A DNA stretch of 64,000 bases from Liolophura sinensis (Eukaryota; Mollusca; Polyplacophora; Chitonida; Chitonidae): contig NC_088295.1 of assembly GCF_032854445.1 (NCBI RefSeq), positions 15,923,385 to 15,987,384 on the forward strand, written 5' to 3'. This document shows positions 13,703 to 26,680 of the stretch, one piece after another (positions within the stretch are counted from its first letter, which is position 1; each line of letters starts with the position of its first letter). Made by a program: the position numbers and the translations under genes. Under the pieces are notes generated by a model, which was not told where the DNA came from, made no database searches, and saw nothing but the letters and a program-made list of their open reading frames with translations.

Positions 13703-15039
13703 TATGTCAATATGTTGTTTATCATTTGTTTATCTACACACACACCGCCATATGCGACCTTGGTGGACCCGTAATAAGAGCAGCAGATTTCATCGGGTTT
13801 ACACCCAGTCCGCCGAGGTTAACGCCGATGTAAGTTACAGAAGCCAGTAATGGCTCGGATCTTGTAGAAGAACCGGTGTAAATTGATGACCTGACCCCAG
13901 TTGTGTTAACAAGACCGTTAAATTGACTTTGTGGTAGACAAAGGGCCATAGAAAACACCGGCAATCCTTGAGGGACGTTTCGTAATGGAAACTCGGACTG
14001 TAGGCTGCGTGATGTAGGTTAGGCTAATGAATTAAGCAGGGGATCGGATAATGTCCCTGGATGAACCAGTCCTCGGCGGCTCCAGTTGATAGAGGAAAAA
14101 TCAAATGTCCTGTGGATCAACTTTATTTGAAAGGGAAGCCAGTGTTCAGCAGGGACCTTTGCTCGCTCTTCATCTGTCCCCCTGCGCCATCCAGATGACA
14201 CTAATGCTGCCAGCTGCTTCGAATTTTAAATTTGTTTTATGTCAGAGAACCATCGTTACAGGAAACAAAACAGGATGGCAACACGGTGGAATGGTGCGCG
14301 TTAGGAAGCTGTTGAAAATCAATTCTTAATAATTTCACAATTGCTTTTCTTTAGTCATTACAGTTGGCAGTCTTCTTTGAGGAGAAAACTTCCCCGAGGA
14401 TTTCCACGGAGCAAGCTAATTTCCAACCACACCAAACCTCATGATCCGGTGAAAACAAACTGTAATTGGCTTTGACCGAAAATAGAGGTCTTTCATCCAG
14501 TGTATACTTGAGTGGCACAAAAATGAGTGCGCCAAATTTTCAGCTATTATATATATACGTTTTTATATGTTTTCCTTTTCTTACTTTCTGAGTGACATAC
14601 TTTATTTAATCCTCTGAAAAGTTTGAGGTAAATGTAGTCTTTAAATTTTAGACCTCTCATTCTACCCACGGAAGGACATAGAAGAAGCAAAGCAAACGCA
14701 TGGTACTGGAAGAGTTTATAAAAAGTGGGCTATGTTGACTTAATATAACTATGAATGGCAAGTAGATTAATTTATTGTCGGTTTAATAATAGACCCGTTA
14801 TTGAAGACACGAGTAATGCAGATAAATATGTTTATATACATACTTGTGTGCTTTGGGAAGTGGAGATTTCCACAAGTTCTCGGAACGAAGGGAACGATGG
14901 GAATATCAGTTTGAACCAATTCGGCGCTTATACATGGACTGAATGAATGATTCTAACATGACGCCACCGTGCCAGTATTTCATCCATACTGTGGCAACGT
15001 TAACATTGAAGAATGGCTGCTACAAATTAATAAATAAAT
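13703..15039. other. Gene-free, non-repetitive stretch; possible conserved non-coding DNA
   Basis: No coding exon was recognised. The part from ~13,740 to 14,500 is more GC-balanced and higher in complexity than its surroundings and contains TGACCTGACC-like and TTAAC motifs. It is a candidate regulatory region only by contrast with the AT-rich background. Confidence 0.3.
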
Positions 15040-15500
15040 TGGCCAGACGTGGTCTGTGTGGAATTTGACACTCCTTTTGATCAATAGCAGATACAAATTA
15101 GCACCTATACTGATCGGTATAGGACATACAAATGGGAGATTAAAATCATTAGCAATATATACACATGGGCGCCTATACTGATCAGTAGGATTTACAAATT
15201 GGCACATACATTGATCAGTATAGTACATACAAAGGGGAGCTTAAAATCATATGTAATACATACAAATTGGCATTTATACTGGTACGTAGGATATACAAAT
15301 GCCTAATCTGATCCTTAGAACATACAAATTGGCGCCTAATCTGACCAGTAGAACATACAAATTGGCGACTAATCTGATCTTAGAACATAAAAATTGGCGC
15401 CTAATCTGATCAGTAGAACATACAAATTAGCGCTTGTGCTGATCAGTAGGATATACAGTATTACAACAGTATTGGATGTGTATTAATACTTATATTGATC
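15040..15500. repeat. Degenerate minisatellite, ~33-bp unit
   Basis: Units of the type acaaattggcgcctaatctg followed by atcagtagaacat are clearest at 15,320-15,440. Earlier units are longer and carry an inserted gggagcttaaaatcat-like segment. Most units contain TGATCA. Confidence 0.85.
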
Positions 15501-18500
15501 AATAGTAAATACCAGTAGGCGATTACATGGACAAACAGTGTATATTAATTAACGTAAATAATTAATTAGTATTACAAACATCCTAGCTCAGAAAAACCGT
15601 CAAAATACATGGCTTCACAGGAAAATAGAAAACTCTTCAGAAATATAGAAAACATATACTTCGACTGTGGCTCATTTGTGCTTCTTAAATAAGGGTAGTG
15701 TAAGGTGATCGGAGCAGGTCTGTGTGGCCAGGTGTTAGAGCAAGTGCACCTCCAGCCAACTGACCAGATAAAACTAACTGCCCTATCTGCCTGTCGTCTG
15801 ATCACCCCCAAGGGAACATCTATCACACAGATTGACCGATAGGCTGCACTCCCTTGTTCCCCTTTTACCGAGGCTTTACACCATTTGGAATGAGCTCTGT
15901 TATTCCGCTTGCATTACCATTTCATTAAGATTTCCGGATAATTTAGACTTTATCGTCATTCACGTTTAGAGCGGCAATTACCATGTATCCGCTACAACAA
16001 ACTGGCTTTAAATAAATCAATTTTACGCACGGAACTTATTGGAAATAGAATTTACAAAATGACAATTTGTTCTTTTTCTTAATTATTGTTAAAAAGCACG
16101 TAGTTTTGAATTATAAATGTACTATTTTATCGTCAACGTTCAGTATGTCTTTTACTTTCAATAGCGTTTATATTTTAGTTTGTGAAAGCTAAATGTGAGA
16201 CAATATTCACGCATTTTAGGTCTGGAAAAACGTGCGCAGATACAGGTGTTCGTCGGACTTCTAGCAGAACTAAGAGCACACCTCACCCTATACAGTGGAT
16301 ACAGAGATAGCCTAGAGCCATACAGGAAACCCTGCTATACATTTCAACTTCCTAATGAAATAAATTACCCCGATCGAGTGACGCTAGTATTGTGTGTTTC
16401 TGCCGCTAGAGGGCAGTGTTTAGGCCGTTCACTGTTAACACAAATATCGGAATTCCGCCAGCTTTTATGGCCTCGTACATTACCGTCACATTAAGAAATC
16501 CACGGACAGAAAACAGTCCTAAAACGGCAGTATTAGAGGACTACGTTTTGTCACCTGCGCAGGAGGCGGGATGCCGTAATTGACGGGTGAAATCAGACTG
16601 TTTACAGGCCTTTACCTAACACAGGTGATTTGTTGGTGACGTATGGGGCACGGTGTACAAATGTCAAAAGAGCCTACTATTAAAGCATTGGTTCAGGCGT
16701 CTGCAGATCTCGCTCAGGTTGATATATACCCGACACTGTGGTCTCATGGAGCGCGCTTTTGTCAACTGACCCTTAAGTCTGAACTTGTATTTTGTTAAAG
16801 AGATTTTGCTGTGATATTATACAGCGGGCTTCTCCTCAAATCTTTCTGGTACTTGTCTGTATAGACGAGTACAGAACGATCTCAAAGATATCTTATGTTC
16901 ACGTGTGGTGTCTAACATCAAGAATGCCATTAACAATGAAATGTGTTCCGGTCGGCTTAGGCTACAGTTGGTGTTTGGTGTTCAGCAATACCATAACAGC
17001 ATCAGCGGTAACGACGTCACTGTTTTATTGTTATTGGTAATTATTTATTAAATAGATTAAATAGGTTCTATATTCAGAACAGAACATTTTGTGTAATTCT
17101 AGACCAGTGTCTGTTAAATGGTTCTTAACATCACTGCATTTATGTTACCTAATTCTGCCAAGTCATTTGACAAGGGCGTGTATAAGTTGCTGCTATATTA
17201 TAAGTATTTATATGAAGAATTAGAAGAAAAGCCTAACTGTCGTAAAGAGGTCGTATTTTACCTGTGACCATTTGCAAACTATCATAATGTCGACTCTGCT
17301 CTGGTTTTACTTTGCTGTTTTATGTTATAACAAAACTGCGTGTAAGAATGTTACATAAAAATTCACGTGAATCGGATCTTCAAATGTTTTGTCAGACCGC
17401 CCCATTCTATAAGATTAAATCACCACACCCTGCAAATCGTACATAATGAGCATTTAGTCAATATTTGTAATATTTGCTGTCTGGCTCATATGTAATAAAC
17501 ATTTCCAGCGATTCTAAATTTACGTGTGCATTTTGCGTGGCGGTATCTACAAAGATAATATAAAATCCTAAGTGTGATAACTATTATCTATTCATTTATA
17601 TACAGTGTACGTTGTCTTTCATCTATATTCATTTTTATTCAGTGTGTGTTGTCTTTCATCTATTTAGTTATGTACTTATGTTCAGTGTGAATTGTCACCT
17701 TGATATTATTTTATTGCTCTTATGAGAAAAGTCTGAAAAATGTTGCTCAGACGTGACTACATCGTTCCGATTTCTTCTTTTGAATTTTTAGGTTTATACC
17801 TGCATAAATCCCTATGAAATATAAAAATAGATACACTTGTTTATATACACTTTGACATTTCGCGATCGCTTCATTTTGATCTAAACGTAAATGCTCAATA
17901 AACAGAAAAGTGAAGCAACTGGATGAACTTCGGATTGGTTTATCTTGCATTACCCGGAAAAACAATAATGTAAACAAAAGGGCTTTATTTTAGAGTGGCG
18001 AATCTGGCCGGCATGTGACAGGCATTTGAGACAGGATTATCGGTAATGCGGTTTTCATCTCTTTGGCAAATTTGCTTGAGCTGTCTTCCGCGTTCCCAGG
18101 AAACAACATTAATAAAATGACTAACAGAAAAACAAAGTCATCTAATTCATTCGGGCCATTACTTGGTTAATGCTGTAGTTGCGACCGTACAATGGCTCCA
18201 TTTATCAGTTGTCAGCATTGATCCGATCTCAGGCTGTAGAATCCCCAGCAGAGCCGATCCAACTCAGAAGCCAACCCTTTAATTTAATTTTAATTACTAA
18301 ATAAATCGGTTAGATTTTCACAGTTTCTGGCAGCTCATGCAAGTCAGCTCATTATCCTATCTGTTTTCTGATAGCCGCAAATTCACTGATCAACCTGTCA
18401 GAGAAATTCGCATTGCCTTTACACTGATTATCAACTCGTCAAAATTCTACTGTCTTATATTTCACATTTAACAGTAAAGGATATTCACTGTACTATAATT

Positions 18501-20311
18501 GATAAAGCTTTAACACATGAACATCTATTTTAGCCTAAACCGGACAGTAATTTGACTTCTGGGGGATTGCTACCCCACGTGTATAGTAACGATAACTGTA
18601 GACAATACAATAAATACAATATGTAATATGAGTATAGTCGGTAAAATTCCATCAATAAAATCGCCCTGCTTTTCCGAGACTGTTAGATGTATGGAATGTC
18701 GTCAAGTAATGTGCTCTCAATGGTTTCTGTTTTGTACTCCCAATAATAAACGGTGTAGGTAATATGGTGGAATAGATGTTCTTGGATCAATAGAGTTTCT
18801 AACAAAAGTGAACTGAACAGCTTTTGAAACTTATTTATAACATGCTCTCTCTCTGTTTGATAAAATAGCGTGTAATGATATTATACTTAAGTATCTCCCC
18901 GAGAGATGAACTAGTGGATACCATCTGTTAAGCTGGCATTTTCAATATTTCATCGCAGCTATCAATAATTTATTTATTAAACGGAATCGAGAATGAAAGC
19001 AATTTTACGACACTGATTTGTTAACAATCTTGGTAAACGAAACATTCCGGTCAAAATCCATTATAAGACCGTGTCGATTTCATTAGTTTTAAAATAGCAT
19101 CGGTTTGCTATCAATCAGAAACCGGTCGGTGTTGGTGAGGCGGGCCTAATCGGCGTGGGCTCCGCGGCAGGCCGGTCGGCGTGCTCACGCCAGCAGCGGT
19201 AGATTACTCCTAAAGAGGCCAGCGCCTTCGATAAGACGCTAGAAAATTGAGGCAGCACCGAGGTCTTATTCAATCGCGATCCATTAGCCTTGGAGGCGAT
19301 CAGCTGTAAACTAGTCTGATCTTTTACAGCCTGTGGATGTAACATAAAGCATGACCCTTATCTCTGCTGTGTTTCTTACAATCAAGTGGCCGCTTTATTA
19401 GTGTGAAGTATTCATAGAAATAAATTGAATGTCCGTTACTAGCCACTGATGTAAAGGCAAGATAAGCTGGGCTGCATTACCTCCGTTCCGAAACAAAATG
19501 TGAATGGCTGGCTTTGGATGCCTATACAGTCACATGACTTAACGAGATAGGTAAAGTGGCAAAAGTGACCATAACTGTAACAAGTTTCCAGACAATCCAC
19601 CCCATTAAATCACTAGTCCATACCGCTAGGAAAACTTATCCTGTGTCTGAACTACAACCCCGTGTGATGCAATTACATCGCTTGGCGATTTGAACGATAG
19701 CAATTAAATCAGGAATGTAGGTTTGCCTGTGTTAAAGCCATAAGATCAAATGTGACAATGAAGAAAACAGACTCGTGGGGAAGTTATCATACTGTAAGCT
19801 AGTCAGTAAGTAAGCGGGTTGTAGTCACTTAAATACACAACGATAGATTAGAATTGATCCACGGATTAAAACTTATGTTATTCGAAATCTGAGATATACC
19901 AATTTGTTAAACACTTTTATTTTGGTCTATAACGTCAAAAGCAGGATTCTAATTAGGTCTACATACTCGACTGTGTTTCTCCGACATCATTGTAAGGTTG
20001 ACTCATTTTGTTCTTATTTGCATTATAATATTGCGATTTCTTATTTCTTTTCAGATAAACTATACCGATGAATAAATTTTGAATATAGACGTCAAATATG
20101 ATAATAGATTTTATATAAAATTATCCTGAATGTAAAGTATATATTATTTTTTACTGGATAGTATAAATGAAAATACGCATACATTGTAATGGCGTGTATC
20201 AACAGGCAAAATGGCGTTAGATAGCACAGCTGTTCTGTAAAAAACAAAGAAATGTTAGAGACGTATTCTTTTCGTTATAATACCAATGTATCTGTGATAT
20301 TGCATCACCGT
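15501..20311. other. Gene-free stretch with two higher-complexity islands
   Basis: No gene was recognised. A short direct repeat (gttgtctttcatctat, twice or three times) lies at ~17,605-17,695. Two islands, 18,000-18,450 and 19,100-19,350, are richer in GC, lack simple repeats and contain homeobox-type TAATTA/ATTTAATT cores. The minus-strand open frame at 19,115-19,345 has no recognisable domain. Confidence 0.4.
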
Positions 20312-20480
20312 TTTTCTCTGCTACGCGATTGATTCACTCTGTTACGCGATTGATTCACCCTGTTACTTGATTAATTCGTTGTGTTTCATGATTGGCCCTC
20401 TTTGCTACTTGATTGGCTGTCTCTGTAACATGATAGATTCTCTCTGTAATATGTCTGATTGAGTAACATGACTGATTCTC
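20312..20480. repeat. Degenerate ~22-bp tandem repeat
   Basis: About seven units of the type ctctgttacgcgattgattc(ac), becoming more diverged downstream (ctttgctacttgattggctg, ctctgtaacatgatagattc). Confidence 0.8.
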
Positions 20481-20837
20481 TGTGGTAGTGCGGCATCATG
20501 TATTCCCTCTATAGAATGTTTACTATTGTTTGTAGCGCTATGGCATGGGTCTGTGACACATTTGAGCATCTGTAACATAGTTGTTTCTCTCCACATTATT
20601 ACGTGTATAGTGAATTATTCCACTGTATACTGTTATGTTGATGAAAATTTGTACAAACAGGTGTTCGTCGGGATAAATTGGCAAGTGATTATCACAAATA
20701 CCAGAAAGTAGTATACATTTACAGGCGGTGTGTCTGGAAAATACGCACGAAAGCCAATGCATAAAGCCATTTTGAGTAATTCTAGACTGGTGACGACTAA
20801 TAAATTGCAGTTAACAGCACTGTTATATCATATATAT

Positions 20838-21083
20838 TGGTGTCTTACGCCGTGTATTTCACTTATACGACGGCGGCCAGCATTATGATGGGAGGAAACC
20901 GGGCAGAGCCCTGGAGAAACCCAAGACCATCCGCAGGTTACTGATAGATCTTACCACTTACGATCGGAGAGGAAGTCAGCATGAGCTGAAGTTATGAGCT
21001 GAACTCACAGCAACCCAGTTGATGAGACGCATCGGGGTCATTGCGCCGAGCTGGCTTGCTAACCACGTCGGTCACAGAGGCCC
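20838..21083 (-). mobile_element. tRNA-derived SINE, family A
   Basis: On the minus strand this reads from a tRNA-like head (gggcctctgtgacc...) through the family's conserved body (cagctcatgctgacttcctc, accataatgctggccgccgt) to the tail cgtataagtgaaatacacgg. The body matches the copies at 23.4 and 34.3 kb. The poly(aaat) tail is not preserved here. Confidence 0.8.
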
Positions 21084-23014
21084 TTTTCTATGTGTATGTA
21101 TTTTCTACAGAATATGTTTGGATATATAATACACAGGTGTTTATTATTATTATTTACTGGATGTTTTGGCCCGTGTTTTAATATTATTTCATTATCATAT
21201 TCCGTGTAATGATATTTTTGTATTACTTCACGCATGTACATACTTGATAAGCCTGCAGCTCTTAACATTTACTGCATGATTCCCGATTCTAAAAAGATGA
21301 CACAAGTTTTAACGCATGCGAATATACTAATATATCAACTTTCGCCTGAAGAAAATACATTTCGTGATTTAAGATGTGTAAATGTGTAACATGGGTTTTA
21401 TATATAACATTGATACAGCTAATTTAATATTTGTTTCTTTCGTATCTTTTCATCCAACGGCCATATAGTTTCTAAGATACACGAAATGTACAGTGAGTAG
21501 AGAGATCTATTACTCTGCGTAATTCATAAATTTGTTGACTTACATTGCTGTCACAGTACAAGTCAATTTGGAAAATACAGGGCGATTATTGATGATCTAT
21601 CATAGTTGGGTTCCGTACAACATTGCATGGTATAATCAAACATAATTGACTTTGGATCGGTGATGTTTCCTAAACTTGTCACACAGTATGATATGTGTAA
21701 CAGTTTTTCTTCAGGAAAAAATATAATTGAGCCATACACCCGAGCTGGCTTATTAGACTGGTCTATAGCTGCAGACATAGACAATGGAGGGCACAGGTCA
21801 AGTCCGGTTATGAAATAAGAAAAACTGGACGAGGCATATGCATTGGAGTGAGGAGATAGTGGGCACTTAGCCCGTTCATTTCCGACTGTCACGTCGGCGG
21901 TTCATTGAGCAGGCCTCTAGACCCCCTATCACGTAACATGTAATCGCCGACGATTTAACCAATTTCCTCATGACATACCGACTTCTGGCCAGGGGCAAAC
22001 TGCCGGTTGTCACCGATTCATTTTGATTTTCCGCAACACAATTGGTTTCGTCTTATTTTGTTTTTTACGTCTCCTTAACGCAAAAGGTTGATGGCATTTC
22101 TTGGGCATTACCGGAGTATCAAAATAACAACGATTTAAGTGAAAGCCAGCCGAGCAGTAATTTCCAGAAAATCGTTTTCTACCGGAACTGCTGTAGAAAA
22201 ATCAACTAGCAATCAAGTAGGAGGCGTGCTGGGGCTGAAAATCCAAGCGGAAATTACAATTTGTTTACTTGACACTGGAAGACAAATGGCATGATCAGTT
22301 ACAATGGGATAGCCAGTCGGAGGAAAAACAAGTGTGAAATAATACATCTCAAGCATCAGTGAAATCACAGAAATATGGCAATTAAAACAATTAAACAAGC
22401 GCCCGATTGTGGCAGACCCGATGCCCTTCGAGTTTAACATTTCCCCTGCACGTTTTAACAGCTGTAGACGTCATCAGCAATACCCATGTATATGTGAATT
22501 TGGCAAATGGGCTTAATTCCAACCAATTTAAAGCATTTATTTCGTACGAATATGTATAAAGTATGATATGATATATAAGCTATGATTTCGCTATAGTTGC
22601 CTCTGATTAGCACTTTTGCCGTATAGTGGCCATAAATCCTGCTGTGGCCATAAATCCTACTGTGGCCATAAATTCTACTGCGGAAATCATCCTATCGTTG
22701 AATTTCAAATGACATTGCGTGTTTGTAGATGCTATCGTCGCCGCTCATTGTTGGAATGGAAAAAGCAAATGCCTTGCATTTTTGGGGAGTCATTCCATTT
22801 CATTTGGTTCAGTGGAACGTAAGACACGAAATCAACAAGCTCTGAATATCGTCCGACTTGACTGCTGATCAACATGGTGTAACTTACAATCGTCCATCAG
22901 TTTTTTGTGAATCAACAAATTTCTCGAAATTCTATATAGACTGTTTCTGAACAGTTTAACAAACAAAACAAGCATGCTTAATTTTCCATCCATTAGCTCT
23001 TCTGGTCGGAATAC
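21084..23014. other. Gene-free stretch before the gap
   Basis: No exon was recognised on either strand, including the GET4 exons expected on the minus strand. The open frame at 21,563-21,892 (minus, ~109 codons) has no recognisable motif and no downstream context. Confidence 0.45.
22626..22680. repeat. 18-bp tandem repeat, 3 copies
   Basis: Three copies of gtggccataaatcctact with one or two substitutions each. Confidence 0.9.
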
Positions 23015-23214
23015 NNNNNNNNNNNNNNNNNNNNNNNNNNNNNNNNNNNNNNNNNNNNNNNNNNNNNNNNNNNNNNNNNNNNNNNNNNNNNNNNNNNNNN
23101 NNNNNNNNNNNNNNNNNNNNNNNNNNNNNNNNNNNNNNNNNNNNNNNNNNNNNNNNNNNNNNNNNNNNNNNNNNNNNNNNNNNNNNNNNNNNNNNNNNNN
23201 NNNNNNNNNNNNNN
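23015..23214. other. Assembly gap (200 N)
   Basis: Exactly 200 N, the usual placeholder for a gap of unknown size. Sequence of unknown length, possibly including GET4 exons, is missing here. Confidence 0.99.
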
Positions 23215-23415
23215 ATAGCCTACCAAACTCAACTTTGAACAGTTATAGCTTAAAACAGGTTCAATCAAACCACTTTGCCCATACCTACAACTTTAAGTCC
23301 TTTAGAGGTTTGTGAAGTGTCTGTCATGTCTATATGTATTTACAACACTTCGCGAGTAATTCAAAGCTACTAAATGAAAAGAAAAAAATGCTTGCCAAAA
23401 AAATCATTCAGAATG

Positions 23416-23675
23416 ATTTATTTATTTATTTGATTGGTGTTTTACGCCATACTCAAGAATAATTCACTTATACAACGGCAGCCAGCCTTATGGTGGGAGG
23501 GAACCGGGCAGAGGCCGGGGGAAACCCATGACCATCCGTAGGTTGCTGACAGACCTTCCCACGTACGACCGGAGAGGAAGCCAGCATGAGCTGGACTTGA
23601 ACTCACAGCGACTGCATTGGTGAGAGACTCATTACGCTACGCTAGCGAGCCAACCGACTGAGCCACGGAGGCCCC
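23416..23675 (-). mobile_element. tRNA-derived SINE, family A, near full length
   Basis: On the minus strand this runs from gggggcctccgtggctcagt (tRNA-like A box GTGGCTCAGT) through a B-box-like gagttcaagtcc, cagctcatgctggcttcctc, ggtttcccccggcctctgcc and accataaggctggctgccgt to a tail aatcaaataaataaataaat. Imperfect flanking direct repeats (attcagaatga at 23,406 and attatgaatga at 23,677) fit a target-site duplication. It lies between the putative GET4 exon 2 and the gap. Confidence 0.9.
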
Positions 23676-23748
23676 CATTATGAATGAACACGATGTTAGC
23701 ACACTACACATCCAAGTACAAACCATAATTATATGACAAAACACCTAC

Positions 23749-23827
23749 CTGATTGTGTTGTAAGAGATCAAAGATCCTTCATACAGTAATTCTATGGCAT
23801 CTGAAAACCTCTGCTGTGGCAACATAT
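23749..23827 (-). pseudogene. GET4: Probable GET4 exon 2, frame broken by one base
   Basis: On the minus strand a good acceptor (tttggtttcag) precedes 79 bases and a good donor (CAG then gtaggt). In the frame set by exon 1 the exon starts R-Y-V-A and then hits TGA after fifteen more codons. One base later in frame it reads QQRFSDAIELLYEGSL, which resembles the GET4 family's second helical repeat (EA-ELLY-GALL pattern). So a single extra base lies around GCC-A-CAG near 23,816-23,819. This may be a sequencing or assembly error close to the N gap, a true frameshift allele, or an indication that exon 1 joins elsewhere. Similarity was judged by eye only. Confidence 0.5.
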
Positions 23828-25680
23828 CTGAAACCAAACAAAACCGCAATAATAAGTACTAAGACACACACAAAAATTTTAGTAATCCAACAGATTTTGC
23901 AGAACTGATGGTTGACCAAATATGTCCAATGTATTTGAGACTCAAATGAAGCCCACTGTACTTTTGCACCACAGTGCCTTTTCAATGTTAGTCAAGTGAA
24001 GGGTCCAACTGGATTACTGTCCAGAACTAGGAGAAAGTACGGAGCCAATGTAAAGCAGAAGATATTGTTGGATCGTTATGGGATAATTGCAAATGACTCA
24101 GCCATTCAATTTTGGTTAATTTATATTTGAAATTGATCAGGTGTGGTGGAGAGTGTGGAGGGCTGGGACAAGGACGCTTCTACAGCTTAAATGTGATTTG
24201 AATAATGCTTAAGCATGGTATCACTGTCCTATTTCACATCCATGTTGACATGCCATCTGCCATTCACAGCAGGTAATGAATCATAGAAACAGTACACATG
24301 TGAGTCTGATCGGAGGAACAATGGAGATAATGGTATTTTGCCACTTGACACATAAGTTAGTTTAGAATTGCAAGTATGACATTTGGACATCAAGCCAACA
24401 CCAAACCCTGCAAAAGTGGTTCATGCCTTTCTACCTCTTTTTACTTCTTTTGTATTTTATAATATATTGATATTTTAAAATATTCAAAATTTTACATAAA
24501 CTCAATTTGAACACATCCAAAGTTCGGCAAAGCGATCTGTTCGCATTACGAGATATCTCCCTTTCACCGAAATCTTCAACACCCTCTGCATTGTTTAGAT
24601 TTAAGAAGGAGGAGCATATAAAACCAGACATGAGACATTGTAAGCTTCTTTGGTCTCTATCACATCGTTCCTCACAAGTAATTTGACCTACTTCAGCTTC
24701 CAATCGTTCTGTTTCCGACATTAGCATAGTGCAAGTGACTGCATGTGAAGGCAAGCAGGCTGACTAATTTTCTCCCCCTGACATCAGGTGGCGCTAATAT
24801 TTTCAGCGTCTTGCAAGGCAAGCACGCAGATTGGTTTTGTTTTCGGGAGTCTAAAGTTTGACAAATGGCTTATAACAGCAAAATTAAAACCTTTCTTTGC
24901 CAGATATGAATCAACATTCATCAGTGACACTAATTCCCTATAAAAGCTTGTGTTTTGTTCAAAGACTGAACATGGAGAATTGTGCCAGACAGGACTTCAG
25001 CCGCTCAAGCCATTGTGATCCAGCTGTTTTCGTCATACAATAAGTGCAATTCAACAATGCATAAAATAGCAGCGTGTATTATCTCTCTATATATGTAGCC
25101 TCTCTATTTAAAGATCATTTTAGTTAATACTCCATCAGATAAATCACTATTAGTGGATCTCTTAATTTTCTCATTGCCGGTGGCTGATTTTCGCAGTAAA
25201 TTTCATTAGCAATTCTATCACTGTTGACATGTCCGTTTACTGACGGAGTGACAACCACATATTTCATCAGTCATTAATGAATGACCATTCTATCTTTATC
25301 CATGACTATTGAATATTTTTTAAAGTGATGTCAAGACCAATTGCTCATGCAAGTTTCAGTCGATCTAGACTAATTCTCTAGGTTGTAAGCTATCTGGGCA
25401 AGTCTTCACACTTCACTGGACTAGTACCCTGATATACAGGTAACAATAACTGCAATAAGCGCTGATTATCAGTTTGCAGTATCACATAGGAGGCCAGCTT
25501 GATTTCATATATAGGCAGTGATAATTACTTTAATCAATGACGTATAGTAATGTACAAAAATATTTAATTTTAGTATCTCAAACGGTTGGTCAAAACAAGA
25601 CGTTACGCTACAATCCAATCTTGACATAAAAATGGCTTGTGGTCCTTCTTCACACTAGCGCCTCCTCCCAGAATGAAAAA

Positions 25681-25704
25681 AAAAAGCTACCCCCCCCCCC
25701 CCCA
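25681..25704. repeat. Poly-A/poly-C homopolymer patch
   Basis: A short A run followed by 14 consecutive C residues at about 25,691-25,704. It lies in the putative GET4 intron 1. Confidence 0.9.
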
Positions 25705-25920
25705 TTAAGAAACTGTCACATGGGAAAAGCAACAGAGAATCTAAGTGGTGAAAGGGTTTTGGAAATGGATCTCTGTTTAGATGTTATAATGTTGTTGTAA
25801 ACGATCAAATTCATTAGGCTAGCAGGGAGTCTGTGGTTAAACAGTCTAGGACAGCAAGGACCCAAACTGTAGCTTAACAGGGATAGAATCACCTAGACGT
25901 TGATTGTAGCTCTGTAGGGC

Positions 25921-26680
25921 TTTGATTATGTATACCGGTACTATCACAGCTCTATCTTGTTCCATAAGCTTACCTTGAACACCTCTGTTCTTCCCTTGCT
26001 GGCTTCAGTATACTACTGCTGGGCACCAAATAATTTTTCTGTCGGTAGTCACAGTCGTTTCAACTATCAATTCCAGGTAGGAGTTCCCATGTGTCATCTC
26101 TAGTAAATCCACACAAGCATGAAACTATAGTGGAAATTGGTTAAATTCCAACTCCAACCGCCATCTTTGAATGCATACTTCGCACAGCCCATACAAAAAG
26201 ATAACTACAGACACTTCCAGCATCTTTTGTACTTGTTTAATCTCTTCTTCAGTTTTTGTATCATTTATTTGACAAATGTTTTTAGTGATCAATGTTGAGT
26301 ATGGTTCCCTCTAGGTCATTACTGGTTAGACTGACCCCAAACAATTACCCAGAATGCGAGTCAAAAGGGTCTAACTTTCATATTAATGGCAGCAGGAATT
26401 GATACATGAGTCCCCTCACTGTGAGGAGTATGCTTTCAAACATGGTGGCTGACGTTGGAATATATCCAATTTCCACTATAGTTTCATGCTTGTGTGGTTT
26501 AGTAGTGATGACATATGGGAACACCTACCTGGAATTGATAGCAGAGATGACTGTGACTACGGACAGACACATTCTTCGGTGCCCAGCAGTAGTATACTGA
26601 AGCCAGCAAGGGAAATACACAGGTGTTCAAGGTAAGCTTATGGAACAAGTCAGGGCTGTGCTAGTACACATAATCAAATG
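25921..26680. repeat. Long inverted repeat (arms ~260 bp, spacer ~240 bp)
   Basis: The left arm, ~25,921-26,185, and the right arm, ~26,423-26,680, are reverse complements at roughly 85% by eye. Shared blocks include tgttccataagcttaccttg, ttgctggcttcagtatacta, tatcaattccaggtagg and cacacaagcatgaaactata. The spacer is unrelated sequence. It lies in intron 1 of the GET4 homologue. No transposase or terminal target duplication was recognised; it could be a foldback element or an inverted duplication, and a transcript across it would form a long hairpin. Confidence 0.9.

Noticed and set aside
24431-24754. 107-codon minus-strand open frame in the GET4 intron
   Set aside because: No recognisable motif, no splice support, and lysine-rich C-terminal low complexity.
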